Positions 53,530 to 62,662 of a stretch of DNA of 64,000 nt are shown piece by piece (positions within the stretch are counted from its first letter, which is position 1; every line of letters begins with the position of its first letter). The position numbers and the translations under genes are program-made. Below the pieces are notes generated by a model. The model had not been told where the DNA came from. It did no database searches and was given only the letters and a program-made list of their open reading frames with translations. The DNA comes from CAVZGO01 sp963774935. Lineage in GTDB: Bacteria > Chloroflexota > Anaerolineae > Anaerolineales > UBA4823. The DNA lies in contig CAVZGO010000003.1 in NCBI GenBank assembly GCA_963774935.1, forward strand, positions 496,001-560,000, read 5' to 3'.

Positions 53530-54606
53530 TCAATCCTTTAAATATAGTGGACGTCCTTTACAGACGGTGCAAATTGTCTCAACGGGACCATCTTTCGGAC
53601 CGCCAAATGCGAAAACCCTTCTTGAGCTTACATAGGCTTCGCCATTCCAGATTTCCTTCAACGGACGGTCGTATACATTTTCATAGTCATGCCCTTTTTC
53701 ATGCAGCCAACAGCACGGCGCCAGACCCCCATCCCAATTGATGGTGACGCTCTCCCATAAATCGGCGCAATGCCAGACATTTTCCAGCTTCTCAGATGAA
53801 TAATCATAATAACTGAGAGCTTCGTCTTTTGGCAGCCATTCTTCTATCTGCTTGGGGTCGGTCGTATCCACAAAAGTTGTGCCAAGGGTAAACGCGTCCA
53901 CATCGAGATCATCGGCGATCTGTCTCATGCTCTCAATTTGATCCTCGTTGTATTTGTTGACCAGCATTCTCAAGGTGATGAAAGGTGTCCGACTTCCTGC
54001 CTTTTTTTTCGCATCGACCAGCATACGGACATTTTCCAACACACGCTCGAGATTACCTCCCCTGCGATATTTTTCGTAGACTTCCTGTGTAGCTCCATCC
54101 ACAGAAACCAACACTGCATCCAGCCCGGATTGGACAGCCTTCATCGCCATTTCTGGTGAGAAGCGGTTCATATTCGAGCTGAGCCTGACGGCGATTCTTT
54201 TCGAGCTGGCATACGAAATCATCTCGAATATTTGTGGGTGTAAAAATGGCTCGCCCCAGTTATACATTTCAACGGTATATGCATAAGGTGCCACCTGGTC
54301 GATCAAACCGTAAAATTGCTCAGGCATCATTTTGCCGCGCTCACGGCCCAATGTTCCAAGACCCGTCGGGCATAGCGGGCAGCGCAGGTTGCAAACATTA
54401 AGCGGATCAATGGTATAGCGAAATGGCATCCCCCATACTTTTTCTCGTTTAAGCCATTTTTGGGACTTCGCTGCAACTACATTGATTACCTTCAAAGGAG
54501 TGGTGTATTTTACCGATCGATCAATATAGAATCGGAATAATCGCCAGTTAGACTTAAACCCGCGGCGGAGTGACCGTGTTCGCACCAATCTTGTAGTAAG
54601 TTTCAT
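53530..54606 (-). CDS. Radical SAM/SPASM domain protein
   Basis: 358 residues if started at ATG 54606; a longer frame to 54681 crosses a terminator. N-terminal radical SAM cluster in YTIDPLNVCNLRCPLCPTG (Cx3Cx2C), PYAYTVEMYNWGEPFLHPQ, GLDAVLVSVDGATQEVYEKYRRGG; C-terminal SPASM-type cysteines in WHCADLWESVTINWDGGLAPCCW and ETICTVCKG. A TATAAT box lies at 54644-54649. SPASM enzymes modify peptides or glycan intermediates; here the neighbours are glycan genes and no precursor peptide is seen nearby, so a sugar or lipid substrate is as likely as a RiPP. Confidence 0.9.
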   Translation of the reverse strand: MKLTTRLVRTRSLRRGFKSNWRLFRFYIDRSVKYTTPLKVINVVAAKSQKWLKREKVWGMPFRYTIDPLNVCNLRCPLCPTGLGTLGRERGKMMPEQFYGLIDQVAPYAYTVEMYNWGEPFLHPQIFEMISYASSKRIAVRLSSNMNRFSPEMAMKAVQSGLDAVLVSVDGATQEVYEKYRRGGNLERVLENVRMLVDAKKKAGSRTPFITLRMLVNKYNEDQIESMRQIADDLDVDAFTLGTTFVDTTDPKQIEEWLPKDEALSYYDYSSEKLENVWHCADLWESVTINWDGGLAPCCWLHEKGHDYENVYDRPLKEIWNGEAYVSSRRVFAFGGPKDGPVETICTVCKGRPLYLKD

Positions 54607-54654
54607 AATGATTTTTATCGGATTATTGATAATAATCCCGCCGATTATATCAAA

Positions 54655-54698
54655 TAAAAACAGCGCTGTACACCTTGCCAATCCGGTGCACAGCGCTG
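54655..54698 (-). terminator. Terminator of the secreted repeat protein gene
   Basis: On the minus strand, 14-base arms (54685-54698 and 54661-54674) pair with one mismatch, 10-base loop, then TTTTTATTT. Located 22 bases after the stop at 54720. Confidence 0.9.
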
Positions 54699-54719
54699 CT
54701 GTGTTTATGGTGGATTAGA

Positions 54720-56159
54720 TTAGTGGTTTATGCCATCGAAGGTCATCATCTGATCACCAGCAATAAAGCGGGTTTCATTGATGATGGCAACGATCTGGCA
54801 GCCCGGGGCTTTAATTTCCGCCGAGCCAATATATTTGAATGACCAGGTGTTGACACTGCCATTCGACGGAGAAGAGCCATTCTGGAAGACAGTCTTGGAA
54901 GTATAGCCTGCCAGGCTGAATGTTTCATCCACAGGGTTCCAGGAACCACCGGTATTGGCGCTGTAGTCAATGGTCACCGATCCGCAGGTTGTGCTACTGA
55001 TATTCTGCACCTGGATGGCAGTGTAGTAACCGCTGTTCTGTGCCATGATCAACGGGGCAGAAATATTGGCTGTTGCAAGAGCAGGATCAAACCCCTCATA
55101 CGAAGTACCGAAGGGCCCAGCTCCCGAGAGACCGGGTGACTGCTGGTTGACAATGGCTACAAGTGGCTGATTTTGATCATTGGTGATTCGGGCGCCACCA
55201 ATATACTTCTGGCTGGATGTATTCCAGTTATTGACACTACCATTACTGGGAGGCGTACCATTTTGAATGACAGTCTTCGATGCGCCAGGCTGGAGTGTGA
55301 ACACTTCATTGGCAGGATCAAAGGAACCGCCTGTGTTGGTGGTGTAGTCCATGGTTACGGTGGTTGCCAAAGTGCCAGCATTTTGAATCTGGATACCCGT
55401 GTAGAACGAGTTGTTCTGTCCCATGACCAGCGGCAGGTTTACGACGGGTGAGCCAGTGGTGAAACCGTTATAGCCCATCAATACGCGGTATGAAGTCGTG
55501 TTCAACTGCATCAGGGTTGCGACAATCGGCTGGCTGCTGGTGATCTTGGCGCTGCCGATGAACTTGCCAGTTGGGCCTGCCAGACTATCACCGCAATCTT
55601 TGGTTGCGCTGCCAGTAGTCTGATCAAAGGTCTTTGCCGCGCCAGGCTTGATGGTTGCCGCCTCACTGGATGCGAGGCCATCCGAAGCAGGAATATAGTT
55701 GACGGTGACACTTGCATCACTCGTCCCTGCATTCTGGACGTTGAAGAAGGTGTTAAATCCGCTGTTATTGCACATCACCAGCGGCAGGCTGAAGGTCGTT
55801 GAACCGCCGGAAAAGCCAGGGGTTGAGGCAGAGAAAACGTTCCCGCTGGTTACAGTGTTGGCAATCGCAGCGATCGCTCGATCTGCAGAGATTACCATCG
55901 ATCCGTTGAAGCCAGCCGGAACACCTGAGAGTGGGTAATAGGTTTTTGAGCCATTGGCACTGATGGTATCCGGAACCGAGCCAATCACATTCCCTAATTG
56001 ATCATAGTAGAGTAAAGTGATCGAGGCTGAAGATGCTTCCAGATTCACGACCTGCACACCAGACTCATAGGTCAGCCCGCCCTGAGCCAGGGCAGCTGCT
56101 CCAGCGAACAGGGACATGACCATTGCCAGAGCGATTGCAATACGATACGAAGCTTTCAT
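54720..56159 (-). CDS. Secreted protein of four internal beta-sandwich repeats
   Basis: 479 residues with a Sec signal peptide (SLFAGAAALAQGG). About four repeats of roughly 110 residues follow, each with a start like FFNVQNAGTSDASVTVNYI, YTGIQIQNAG or YYTAIQVQNIS, then a xxGSFDPANEVFTLQPGASKTVIQNG-like core and a closing I/V-G-SAEI-or GGARI- segment with Cys in some copies. GGAGG precedes ATG. Built like a repetitive exported adhesin or S-layer-associated protein, but there is no anchor. Single-gene transcript with its own terminator. Confidence 0.85.
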   Translation of the reverse strand: MKASYRIAIALAMVMSLFAGAAALAQGGLTYESGVQVVNLEASSASITLLYYDQLGNVIGSVPDTISANGSKTYYPLSGVPAGFNGSMVISADRAIAAIANTVTSGNVFSASTPGFSGGSTTFSLPLVMCNNSGFNTFFNVQNAGTSDASVTVNYIPASDGLASSEAATIKPGAAKTFDQTTGSATKDCGDSLAGPTGKFIGSAKITSSQPIVATLMQLNTTSYRVLMGYNGFTTGSPVVNLPLVMGQNNSFYTGIQIQNAGTLATTVTMDYTTNTGGSFDPANEVFTLQPGASKTVIQNGTPPSNGSVNNWNTSSQKYIGGARITNDQNQPLVAIVNQQSPGLSGAGPFGTSYEGFDPALATANISAPLIMAQNSGYYTAIQVQNISSTTCGSVTIDYSANTGGSWNPVDETFSLAGYTSKTVFQNGSSPSNGSVNTWSFKYIGSAEIKAPGCQIVAIINETRFIAGDQMMTFDGINH

Positions 56160-56307
56160 AATTTATCCTCCATAGTTAATCCAAAGGTTTCCGGCGGGAG
56201 CTAAAGCTCTCGCATTTTTTTGCTTTTCCTGATTTTAGAGCATGAATTGTTTCAGGGCAATAATACTTTGGAAGTAATAAAATCTCAGGAAGGTTTAGCA
56301 AGTAATC

Positions 56308-57675
56308 CTAACGAGTTATCATTGGGAAATTAATCGTATAGATCGCCTGGAATGCATACATACTATTGCTAGGCTGGTCATCCACACTGCCCCCAACTAG
56401 ATAGACCAATGGCCCAAGCGGTACTACCCCCAGGTGTGACCAGGTGCCATCTCCAAGAGATCCAATTTCCTGCCATTCCTCTGTGACTGGAGAATACTGA
56501 TAGATCAACTGCGCTTTATCCCCCTCGCCAACACCACCGAAAACCTGGATGAAATCTGCAATGCTTGCTACTCCCATAGCGTAACGACCAGAAGGCAGCA
56601 TTTTCCCGCCCGACCAGGCTCGATTGGTATTTTCATCGAGAGAGGGCGAATAGATGTCCATGTCGGATAATGCTTTTTTTCCATCAGTTCCGCCCAGGAG
56701 GAATATTTTCTCTCCTGATGAAACCGCTGCTCCAAAGCCGCGTGGTTTTTCCATATCCCCTTTTTGCTGCCAGGCATCAGTGTTTGGATCGTATACGAAC
56801 ACGGATCTTGAAATTTCCTCCCCACTAAAACCACCAAAAATATACAGCTTGCCTTCAAATACTGCCAGTGCATAACCGCTGACCGGAATCGGTAACGCGG
56901 CACCGCTGGACCAGCTATTTTCTCCCGGATCGTAAATATCCAGCACGTCGGCCATCTTGCCATCGGGAAGTAATCCACCCGGCATATAGATTTTCCCACC
57001 AATTACCGCCGCCTGGATGTCTCGCACTGCTCGTGGTTTTGGTGTCAATCGAATCCATGTCGAGCTTAATGGGTCATATCGCTCAACCACACCAGTGATA
57101 CCGTCAGAACCTTCTCCGGCGATTGCAAAGATCTGCCCATCCAAAGCAGCGACTGCCAGGCCAGCACGGGCAGTTGGCATGCTGGGCAGCTCACTCCATC
57201 GCGCCGGTTCTGGGGCAGCAGCTACCTCTTGCTGGCTGCCTTCTCGATCAGTGTTTCTCGTAAACCATATTGCAGCAGCAACGCCGACAAGCAAGAGCAC
57301 AGCAATAGAGACCAAAACCCATGGTTTGAAGGGTTTCCCGGTTTCTTTTTTCGGGCTGCCTTGCTCATCAAATTCCAGGTTGTGTAACTCGGTGGGGTTT
57401 GCGGTTGCATCTGCCGCAGGTGATTCACCAGCGGTTGCATTTTGCTTACCACCAGGCATCACCCCTGAGGCAGGCACTATGCCAGCGTTAACAGCATACA
57501 TCGCTGCCTCAGTGCGCGATTCCACTCCAACTTTGGAAAAGATGTTTCTGAGGTGAACTTTTACGGTATTCGTGCTGATATAAAGCTGAAGCGCTATCTC
57601 TTTGTTGCTTGCCCCCGTTGCGACGAGGCGCAGGATCTCCAGCTCACGTTCACTTAGTTCACTGTTCCCCGGCAT
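56308..57675 (-). CDS. LuxR-type HTH protein with transmembrane helix and Kelch propeller
   Basis: 455 residues from ATG 57675; TTG 57708 is three bases after a TATAAT box and unlikely. N-terminal LuxR HTH (about 6-66: LSERELEILRLVATGASNKEIALQLYISTNTVKVHLRNIFSKVG). After a linker one transmembrane helix (about 120-140). The C-terminal part is a Kelch-type beta propeller with repeated GKIYMPGG, GKLYIFGG, KIFLLGG and VYLVGG blades. A DNA-binding domain fused to an extracytoplasmic propeller suggests a one-component membrane-bound regulator that senses an outside ligand (inference). Divergent from the sugar transferase gene. Confidence 0.88.
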   Translation of the reverse strand: MPGNSELSERELEILRLVATGASNKEIALQLYISTNTVKVHLRNIFSKVGVESRTEAAMYAVNAGIVPASGVMPGGKQNATAGESPAADATANPTELHNLEFDEQGSPKKETGKPFKPWVLVSIAVLLLVGVAAAIWFTRNTDREGSQQEVAAAPEPARWSELPSMPTARAGLAVAALDGQIFAIAGEGSDGITGVVERYDPLSSTWIRLTPKPRAVRDIQAAVIGGKIYMPGGLLPDGKMADVLDIYDPGENSWSSGAALPIPVSGYALAVFEGKLYIFGGFSGEEISRSVFVYDPNTDAWQQKGDMEKPRGFGAAVSSGEKIFLLGGTDGKKALSDMDIYSPSLDENTNRAWSGGKMLPSGRYAMGVASIADFIQVFGGVGEGDKAQLIYQYSPVTEEWQEIGSLGDGTWSHLGVVPLGPLVYLVGGSVDDQPSNSMYAFQAIYTINFPMITR

Positions 57676-57746
57676 TGTCGCTTCACCGCCACTTACAAAA
57701 TTAGTCAAAGAATTATAACATGCCCATCATCAGCGACTATCCTGAG

Positions 57747-57752
57747 TATAAT
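57747..57752 (+). promoter_or_regulatory. -10 box for leaderless sugar transferase transcript
   Basis: Perfect TATAAT, then seven bases, then ATG 57760. A start site at the usual distance falls at the start codon. Confidence 0.55.
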
Positions 57753-57759
57753 GGGAATA

Positions 57760-59172
57760 ATGCTGCGTCGCTTTTCGGTTAATTACGTAATTTTTTCAAT
57801 TACATTGGACTGGGTCCTCATTGCCATTTGTCTGGCAGTCGCCGTCCTGTTCCGACCTGCCCTCAGCCAGTTGCCAATTGCGAAATTTATTCCGGCACCC
57901 ATACCCATCCCATGGTTCTTATATATCATTTTCCCAACCCTCTGGGTATCTATTATGCTCCTGTTATCCGTCTATGACGGACGGAAGAATCTGCGTGCCG
58001 CCGATGAGTTTTCTGCCTTGTTCACATCTTCCATGATTGCAGCAGTCTCAATGGCAGGCACGCTTTATCTTTCTTATCGTGAAATTTCCCGTTTATTATT
58101 CATTACCTTTGTATCGATGGCATTCCTGGCAATGCTCTTCTGGCGCCTGGTAGCCAGAGCATTGATCAGGAACTACCAGAGGGATCCGGCCCAACGTCGA
58201 CAGGTATTGATTGTTGGCACTGGCACTCTAGGGCAACAAATTGGGGAACGAATTCTACAGGAACCGGATCGCGGGCTGAACATTGTCGGGTATATCGATA
58301 CAGAAGATCACCTGGCTTCTTCACAAGCGCCTTACATTGGTGGAATTCCCGAAGCAATTGACCAGATCGAGCGCTTCTCGGTGGACGATGTAATAATTGC
58401 CTTACCTCGCAGTGAGCATGAACAAATAAATTTACTGGTTGCGGAGCTGCATAAGCTGCCGGTACGTGTCTGGCTGATTCCTGATTACTTTCAACTGGCG
58501 TTACACAAGGCTGTTATTGAAGATTTTGCCGGAATCCCCATGCTGGATTTGCGTGCGCCAACCCTCAGCGAGTCACAACGCCTGGTCAAGCGTATATTTG
58601 ATCTGGTGGTCGGAGTCGCAATTCTGCCTTTTAGCCTGATCCTGATGGCGTTCATAGCAATAACCATCCGAATTGAAGGTCCTGGTCGCATCATCTTGCA
58701 CCAGAAAAGAGCCGGCGAAAATGGCAAAGAATTCCACATGCTTAAATTCCGCAGCATGGTTCCCAATGCGGATGACTTGCACCACCTGGTCTCAACAACG
58801 GACAATGAAGGTCATATCATCCATAAAATTCCTAACGATCCCCGCGTGACACGTGTCGGGCGATTCTTGCGGCGTACCAGTCTTGATGAGCTGCCGCAGT
58901 TATGGAATGTCCTGCTGGGTCAGATGAGCCTGGTTGGACCTCGCCCAGAGCTCCCCGAGCTGGTTGCTCTTTATGAACCCTGGCAATGGAAACGCTTTAC
59001 GGTTCCTCAGGGCATTACGGGCTGGTGGCAGGTACATGGTCGCAGCGACAAGCCGATGCACCTGCACACCGAAGATGATCTTTATTACGTACAAAATTAT
59101 TCTTTACTGCTCGACCTGAAAATTCTCTGGTTAACTGCTGGTACTGTGATACGTGGTAAGGGAGCTTTTTAG
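57760..59172 (+). CDS. Undecaprenyl-phosphate sugar phosphotransferase (WcaJ/exopolysaccharide initiating)
   Basis: 470 residues. N-terminal membrane region with about four helices, a central Rossmann-like domain (VLIVGTGTLGQQIGERIL, about 145-245), a fifth helix (LVVGVAILPFSLILMAFIAI) and the C-terminal bacterial sugar transferase domain with LHQKRAGENGKEFHMLKFRSM, RVTRVGRFLRRTSLDELPQLWNVLLGQMSLVGPRPELP. Transfers the first sugar-1-phosphate to undecaprenyl phosphate and so starts the surface polymer. ATG 57760 is preferred over ATG 57751 because of the TATAAT spacing; both are in frame. Ends 107 bases before tRNA-Gly. Confidence 0.94.
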   Translation: MLRRFSVNYVIFSITLDWVLIAICLAVAVLFRPALSQLPIAKFIPAPIPIPWFLYIIFPTLWVSIMLLLSVYDGRKNLRAADEFSALFTSSMIAAVSMAGTLYLSYREISRLLFITFVSMAFLAMLFWRLVARALIRNYQRDPAQRRQVLIVGTGTLGQQIGERILQEPDRGLNIVGYIDTEDHLASSQAPYIGGIPEAIDQIERFSVDDVIIALPRSEHEQINLLVAELHKLPVRVWLIPDYFQLALHKAVIEDFAGIPMLDLRAPTLSESQRLVKRIFDLVVGVAILPFSLILMAFIAITIRIEGPGRIILHQKRAGENGKEFHMLKFRSMVPNADDLHHLVSTTDNEGHIIHKIPNDPRVTRVGRFLRRTSLDELPQLWNVLLGQMSLVGPRPELPELVALYEPWQWKRFTVPQGITGWWQVHGRSDKPMHLHTEDDLYYVQNYSLLLDLKILWLTAGTVIRGKGAF

Positions 59173-59279
59173 AAGATTGAAATATTGGGCAAGCTGTCCG
59201 GGATATACCTCGCCAACGGACAACCCAATTTATCCTTCCTTGACATCCCGCCAGGGGCTGGCTATAATCACCATGCTTT

Positions 59280-59352
59280 GCGGGTGTCGCCAAGTGGTAA
59301 GGCAGTAGCTTCCCAAGCTACCATTCCGTGGGTTCGAATCCCATCACCCGCT
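59280..59352 (+). tRNA. tRNA-Gly (anticodon CCC)
   Basis: 73 bases with GCGGGTG acceptor pairing to CACCCGC, anticodon stem GTAGC/GCTAC with loop TTCCCAA, T-arm with GGTTCGAATCC, discriminator T. CCA not encoded. Confidence 0.95.
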
Positions 59353-59361
59353 CTTATTTAT

Positions 59362-60589
59362 TTAATTGACCAAACTTCGGTAGACGGATACGATACGCTC
59401 TGTAATCCGCTCCCAGCCATACTGGTGCGCCAGCGCAGCCGCTTGTTGCCCCATCCAATGACGAAGTGCTGGATCTTTAAGCAATAAAGTTAATCGATCC
59501 GCTAGCGCTTGCGGCTCATCAACCGGTACGGTATAGCCTGTAACACCATCGCGCACCAAAAACGCCAACCCACCGACCTGAGATGCTACCACCGGCGTAC
59601 CACACGCCATGGCCTCTAATGCAACCATACCAAAGGACTCATAATAAGATGGTACAACTACTGCTTCAGCGGCTGAATAATAATACGGTAACGTATCCTG
59701 GCTGCGCAGCCCCAGGAATGTGACCAGGTCAGCTAATCCAGCCTCCTCACGCATCGCTCGTAAGCGCTGCATCTCCTGACTATGCCCATTGAGAGAATTT
59801 TCCCCTTCCCCACCTATGACCGCCAGACAGACCTTCATGTCTATTCTGGCGCATAAGTGCAAGTGCTTTAATAAGGGTATCGATACCTTTCAATGGCTCA
59901 ATCCGCCCCACAAACAATAATAACTGCTCACACGGAGGCACACCGATAAACTCTTTCGCTTCATCTGCCGGAATTGGATAGAAATGTCCCAAATCGACGC
60001 CCGGCGGGATCACAACTAACTTGCTGATATCTGCCTGGTAAAGCCATTGCAGTTGAGCAAATTCTGCCTGGGTAGCAGCCACCACCCGATCCGCGGATGA
60101 CAAAACCGACCGCTCTCCCTGTATGCGATAATCTCCTTCTGCCTCACCATCCAGGTGTGCTACCCGTTGTTTCATCAATCCTAACGTGTGAAACATATGA
60201 ATGATTGGCGTTCCCCAGGTGCTTTTTAATTCCTGGGCACAAATACCTGACATCCAATAATGGCTGTGCACCAGGTCATAGGTACACCCTTTTTGCGCTG
60301 CAAATTCAAGAATGCCTTTCGTAAATTGCGGCAGGTGGGAGGCGAGGATTTCTTTTGGCAACGGTGTTTCCGGTCCGGCTGGAATGTGTACCACCCGGTT
60401 GCCATACCCCAGATCATGTAATACGTGTGGCACGTGCTCATCTTGTGAGCGAGTAAACACATCAACCTGGATTCCCTCCCTGCCCAACTGACGAGTCAGC
60501 TCGCGGACATAAACGTTCATCCCTCCGGTATCTTTACCACCCAACACAGCCAGGGGACAGGTATGGTAGGAAATCATTGCTACTCGCAA
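59362..60589 (-). CDS. Glycosyltransferase family 4 (MshA/sucrose-synthase-like), frameshifted
   Basis: About 409 residues if repaired. Starts MRVAMISYHTCPLAVLGGKDTGGMNVYVREL at TTG 60589, with GGAGGAGG 7 bases upstream. Donor half has VGRIEPLKGIDTLIKALALM, then the frame changes at GG 59832-59833 (reading one G restores HEVCLAVIGGEGEN), followed by VTFLGLRSQDTLPYYYSAAEAVVVPSYYESFGMVALEAMACGTPVVAS and VGGLAFLV. Retaining transferase of the D-inositol-3-phosphate glycosyltransferase-like group. The stop lies 9 bases beyond the end of tRNA-Gly, on the other strand. Single-base indel in a G run, probably consensus error. Confidence 0.85.
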
Positions 60590-60661
60590 AACACACCTCC
60601 TCCAGGATTGGCTTACTTGCGTTTCCAGTCGTTCCCTTGTATAATCACGGCGCATTTCAAA

Positions 60662-60734
60662 GCCACCGTAGCTCAGCAGGCAGAGCAGCCGCTTCGTAAG
60701 CGGCGGGTCATGGGTTCGATTCCCTTCGGTGGCT
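60662..60734 (+). tRNA. tRNA-Thr (anticodon CGT)
   Basis: 73 bases with GCCACCG/CGGTGGC acceptor, anticodon stem CCGCT/GCGG region with loop TTCGTAA, T-arm GGTTCGATTCC, discriminator T. An in-frame stretch of the plus strand across it is only a by-product. Confidence 0.95.
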
Positions 60735-60808
60735 CCTGGCAGTCCAAATCGCAGTTATCCATGTCTGATCAGGATACTGCGAAAACCTTAATTATCACCG
60801 TCATCCAG

Positions 60809-60814
60809 TATAAT
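60809..60814 (+). promoter_or_regulatory. -10 box for leaderless udk transcript
   Basis: Perfect TATAAT, then TCGAAT, then ATG 60821. No -35 box stands out. Confidence 0.55.
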
Positions 60815-60820
60815 TCGAAT

Positions 60821-61474
60821 ATGCTAAATCGTACAACCCCCCTTGTGATTGGATTAGCTGGTGGATCCGGATCTGGGAAAACCACTCTGGCACACATGAT
60901 TTTGGATCGAGTTGGTCCGGATCGAATTGCTTATTTGCCCCACGACGCATATTACAAAGACTTGAGCAATCTTCCCGCAAATGAGCGCGCCTTAATTAAC
61001 TTCGATCATCCCAACTCGCTAGATAACGACCTGCTCATTGAACACGTCATAAAGCTCAGAGACGGACAGGCAATTGATCTCCCAATCTATGATTTTAAGA
61101 CCCATTCAAGAACGCAATTAACCCAGCGGATTGAACCACGTCCGGTGATAATGGTAGAGGGGATTTTGATCTTTGCCGAACCGGCTCTTAGAGAAATATT
61201 GGAAGTTAAGATATTTGTCGACACGGATTCAGATATCCGCTTCATCCGCCGATTACAGCGCGACTTAAATGAGCGCGGACGAAGCACCGAATCGGTTGTT
61301 CGCCAGTATCTATCTACAGTACGCCCAATGCACCTCGAATTTGTCGAACCGTCCAAACGTTATGCTGATGTAATCATTCCCGAAGGGGGTCAGAATGCTG
61401 TTGCTATGGAGATGGTCGTGGCGCGGCTGGAAACCCTGCTGCATGGCGTCGAGAAAGAATTTCAGAAAGGATAA
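60821..61474 (+). CDS. udk: Uridine kinase
   Basis: 217 residues. Phosphorylates uridine and cytidine for pyrimidine salvage. Walker A GLAGGSGSGKTTLAHMIL, LPHDAYYKDLSNLP, FDHPNSLDNDLLIEH, LPIYDFKTHSR, VEGILIF and the Arg-rich lid RFIRRLQRDLNERGRSTESVVRQYL. Start at ATG 60821: earlier in-frame starts lie in or before tRNA-Thr, and TATAAT is six bases upstream. Overall length fits the family. Followed after 3 bases by the cyclophilin gene. Confidence 0.96.
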   Translation: MLNRTTPLVIGLAGGSGSGKTTLAHMILDRVGPDRIAYLPHDAYYKDLSNLPANERALINFDHPNSLDNDLLIEHVIKLRDGQAIDLPIYDFKTHSRTQLTQRIEPRPVIMVEGILIFAEPALREILEVKIFVDTDSDIRFIRRLQRDLNERGRSTESVVRQYLSTVRPMHLEFVEPSKRYADVIIPEGGQNAVAMEMVVARLETLLHGVEKEFQKG

Positions 61475-61477
61475 TTC

Positions 61478-62011
61478 ATGTCACCAAGTCCAAAGCAATG
61501 GTCCAAAGCCCCTGAGCTGAGCATCGATAAAGCGAAAAATTATCAAGTTGTCATTCATACCGATAGTGGCGACATCACCCTGAAGTTATTTGCCGATAAA
61601 ACTCCGTATACGGTCAATAATTTTGTCTTCCTGGCACGCCAGGGATTTTATGATGGCACGATCTTTCATCGGGTGATAAAAAACTTCATGGTTCAAGGCG
61701 GCGATCCGACCGGGACAGGTCGAGGTGGTCCAGGCTACCAGTTTAAGGATGAATTCGTCTCAACTTTGCGCCATGACCAGCCTGGGATTTTATCCATGGC
61801 GAATGCCGGTCCAAACACGAATGGCTCACAGTTTTTCATCACCCATGTACCCACACCCTGGTTAGACGGAAAACACAGTGTATTCGGGCAGGTGGTAAAA
61901 GGGATGGATATTGTCAATTCTATTCCGGAGCGAGATCCGGTCCACCCGCAATATCCTGGTGTAAAGATCCTGAGCGTAGAAGTAATCGAGGAAGCCTCCT
62001 CCACTGGATAA
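61478..62011 (+). CDS. Peptidyl-prolyl cis-trans isomerase, cyclophilin type
   Basis: 177 residues, the compact bacterial cyclophilin. Seen: VNNFVFLARQGFYDGTIFHRVIKNFMVQGGDPTGTGRGGPGYQF (catalytic Arg in FHRVIKNFMVQGG), MANAGPNTNGSQFFIT, and LDGKHSVFGQVVKGMDIV. No signal peptide, so cytoplasmic. AGGATAATTC precedes ATG. Catalyses proline isomerisation in folding. Co-directional with udk. Confidence 0.96.
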   Translation: MSPSPKQWSKAPELSIDKAKNYQVVIHTDSGDITLKLFADKTPYTVNNFVFLARQGFYDGTIFHRVIKNFMVQGGDPTGTGRGGPGYQFKDEFVSTLRHDQPGILSMANAGPNTNGSQFFITHVPTPWLDGKHSVFGQVVKGMDIVNSIPERDPVHPQYPGVKILSVEVIEEASSTG

Positions 62012-62065
62012 CTGGTAAAAAGAGGACGCCGAAGTCACTCCCTAATTTCGACTTCAGGCGAACCA

Positions 62066-62614
62066 ATGACGCCAAAACAACGCCTTAATCTGGTTCGCAT
62101 CCTGGCATTGTTGGCGGTCATTGGGCTGAGTGTGCTTGCTTTTCTGTACCGTGACCAGTTGCGCTCCTTGGCGCAGTATGGTTACCTAGGCATATTTTTA
62201 CTGTCATTCCTGGCAAATGCCACAATCTTGCTCCCCGCCCCGGGAGTTGTATTCGTGTTCGCGATGGGAGCTATTTATAATCCCATCGGCGTGGCGTTAG
62301 CAGCCGGAGCGGGCTCTGCCTTAGGTGAAATTTCTGGTTATTTGATTGGTTTTAGTGGACAGGGAGTTGTAGAAAATAAAGTCAGGTACCAGCGGATTCT
62401 CACCTGGATGCAAGAGCACCCTCACCTGCGCAATCTTGCCATCCTCGTCCTGGCTTTTATCCCCAATCCATTGTTTGACCTTGCCGGCATAGCCGCTGGA
62501 ACGCTGCGTGTCCCGATTACCTCATTCCTATTTTTCACGTTGCTGGGTAAAATCGGGAAGATGTTGCTTTTTGCATACCTTGGCGCCTCTTCGTTGGATT
62601 GGTTCACCAAGTGA
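62066..62614 (+). CDS. VTT domain (DedA/SNARE-associated-like) membrane protein
   Basis: 182 residues with about five hydrophobic segments. LGIFLLSFLANATILLPAPGVVFVFAMGAIYNP and AAGAGSALGEISGYLIGFSGQGVVE are the two re-entrant halves of the VTT/DedA domain, followed by IPNPLFDLAGIAAGTLRVPITSFLFFTLLGKIGKMLLFAYLGA. Members act in membrane lipid scrambling or undecaprenyl-phosphate recycling. Co-directional with cyclophilin. Confidence 0.9.
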   Translation: MTPKQRLNLVRILALLAVIGLSVLAFLYRDQLRSLAQYGYLGIFLLSFLANATILLPAPGVVFVFAMGAIYNPIGVALAAGAGSALGEISGYLIGFSGQGVVENKVRYQRILTWMQEHPHLRNLAILVLAFIPNPLFDLAGIAAGTLRVPITSFLFFTLLGKIGKMLLFAYLGASSLDWFTK

Positions 62615-62662
62615 CTCTAGTTTTACTTATCAGATCGCATATTGTTCTTCAGGAGTATAAGA

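Noticed and set aside
53530..54606. Radical SAM/SPASM gene as a RiPP maturase
   Set aside because: No small peptide gene is next to it, and the neighbours are polysaccharide genes, so I did not call it part of a RiPP system.
59185..59487. Plus-strand open frame over tRNA-Gly
   Set aside because: It reads through the tRNA and antisense to the glycosyltransferase gene and has no domain.
60563..60820. N-terminal extension of udk reading across tRNA-Thr
   Set aside because: The peptide ATVAQQAEQPLRKRR is a known artefact of translating tRNA-Thr, and TATAAT sits six bases before the real ATG 60821.
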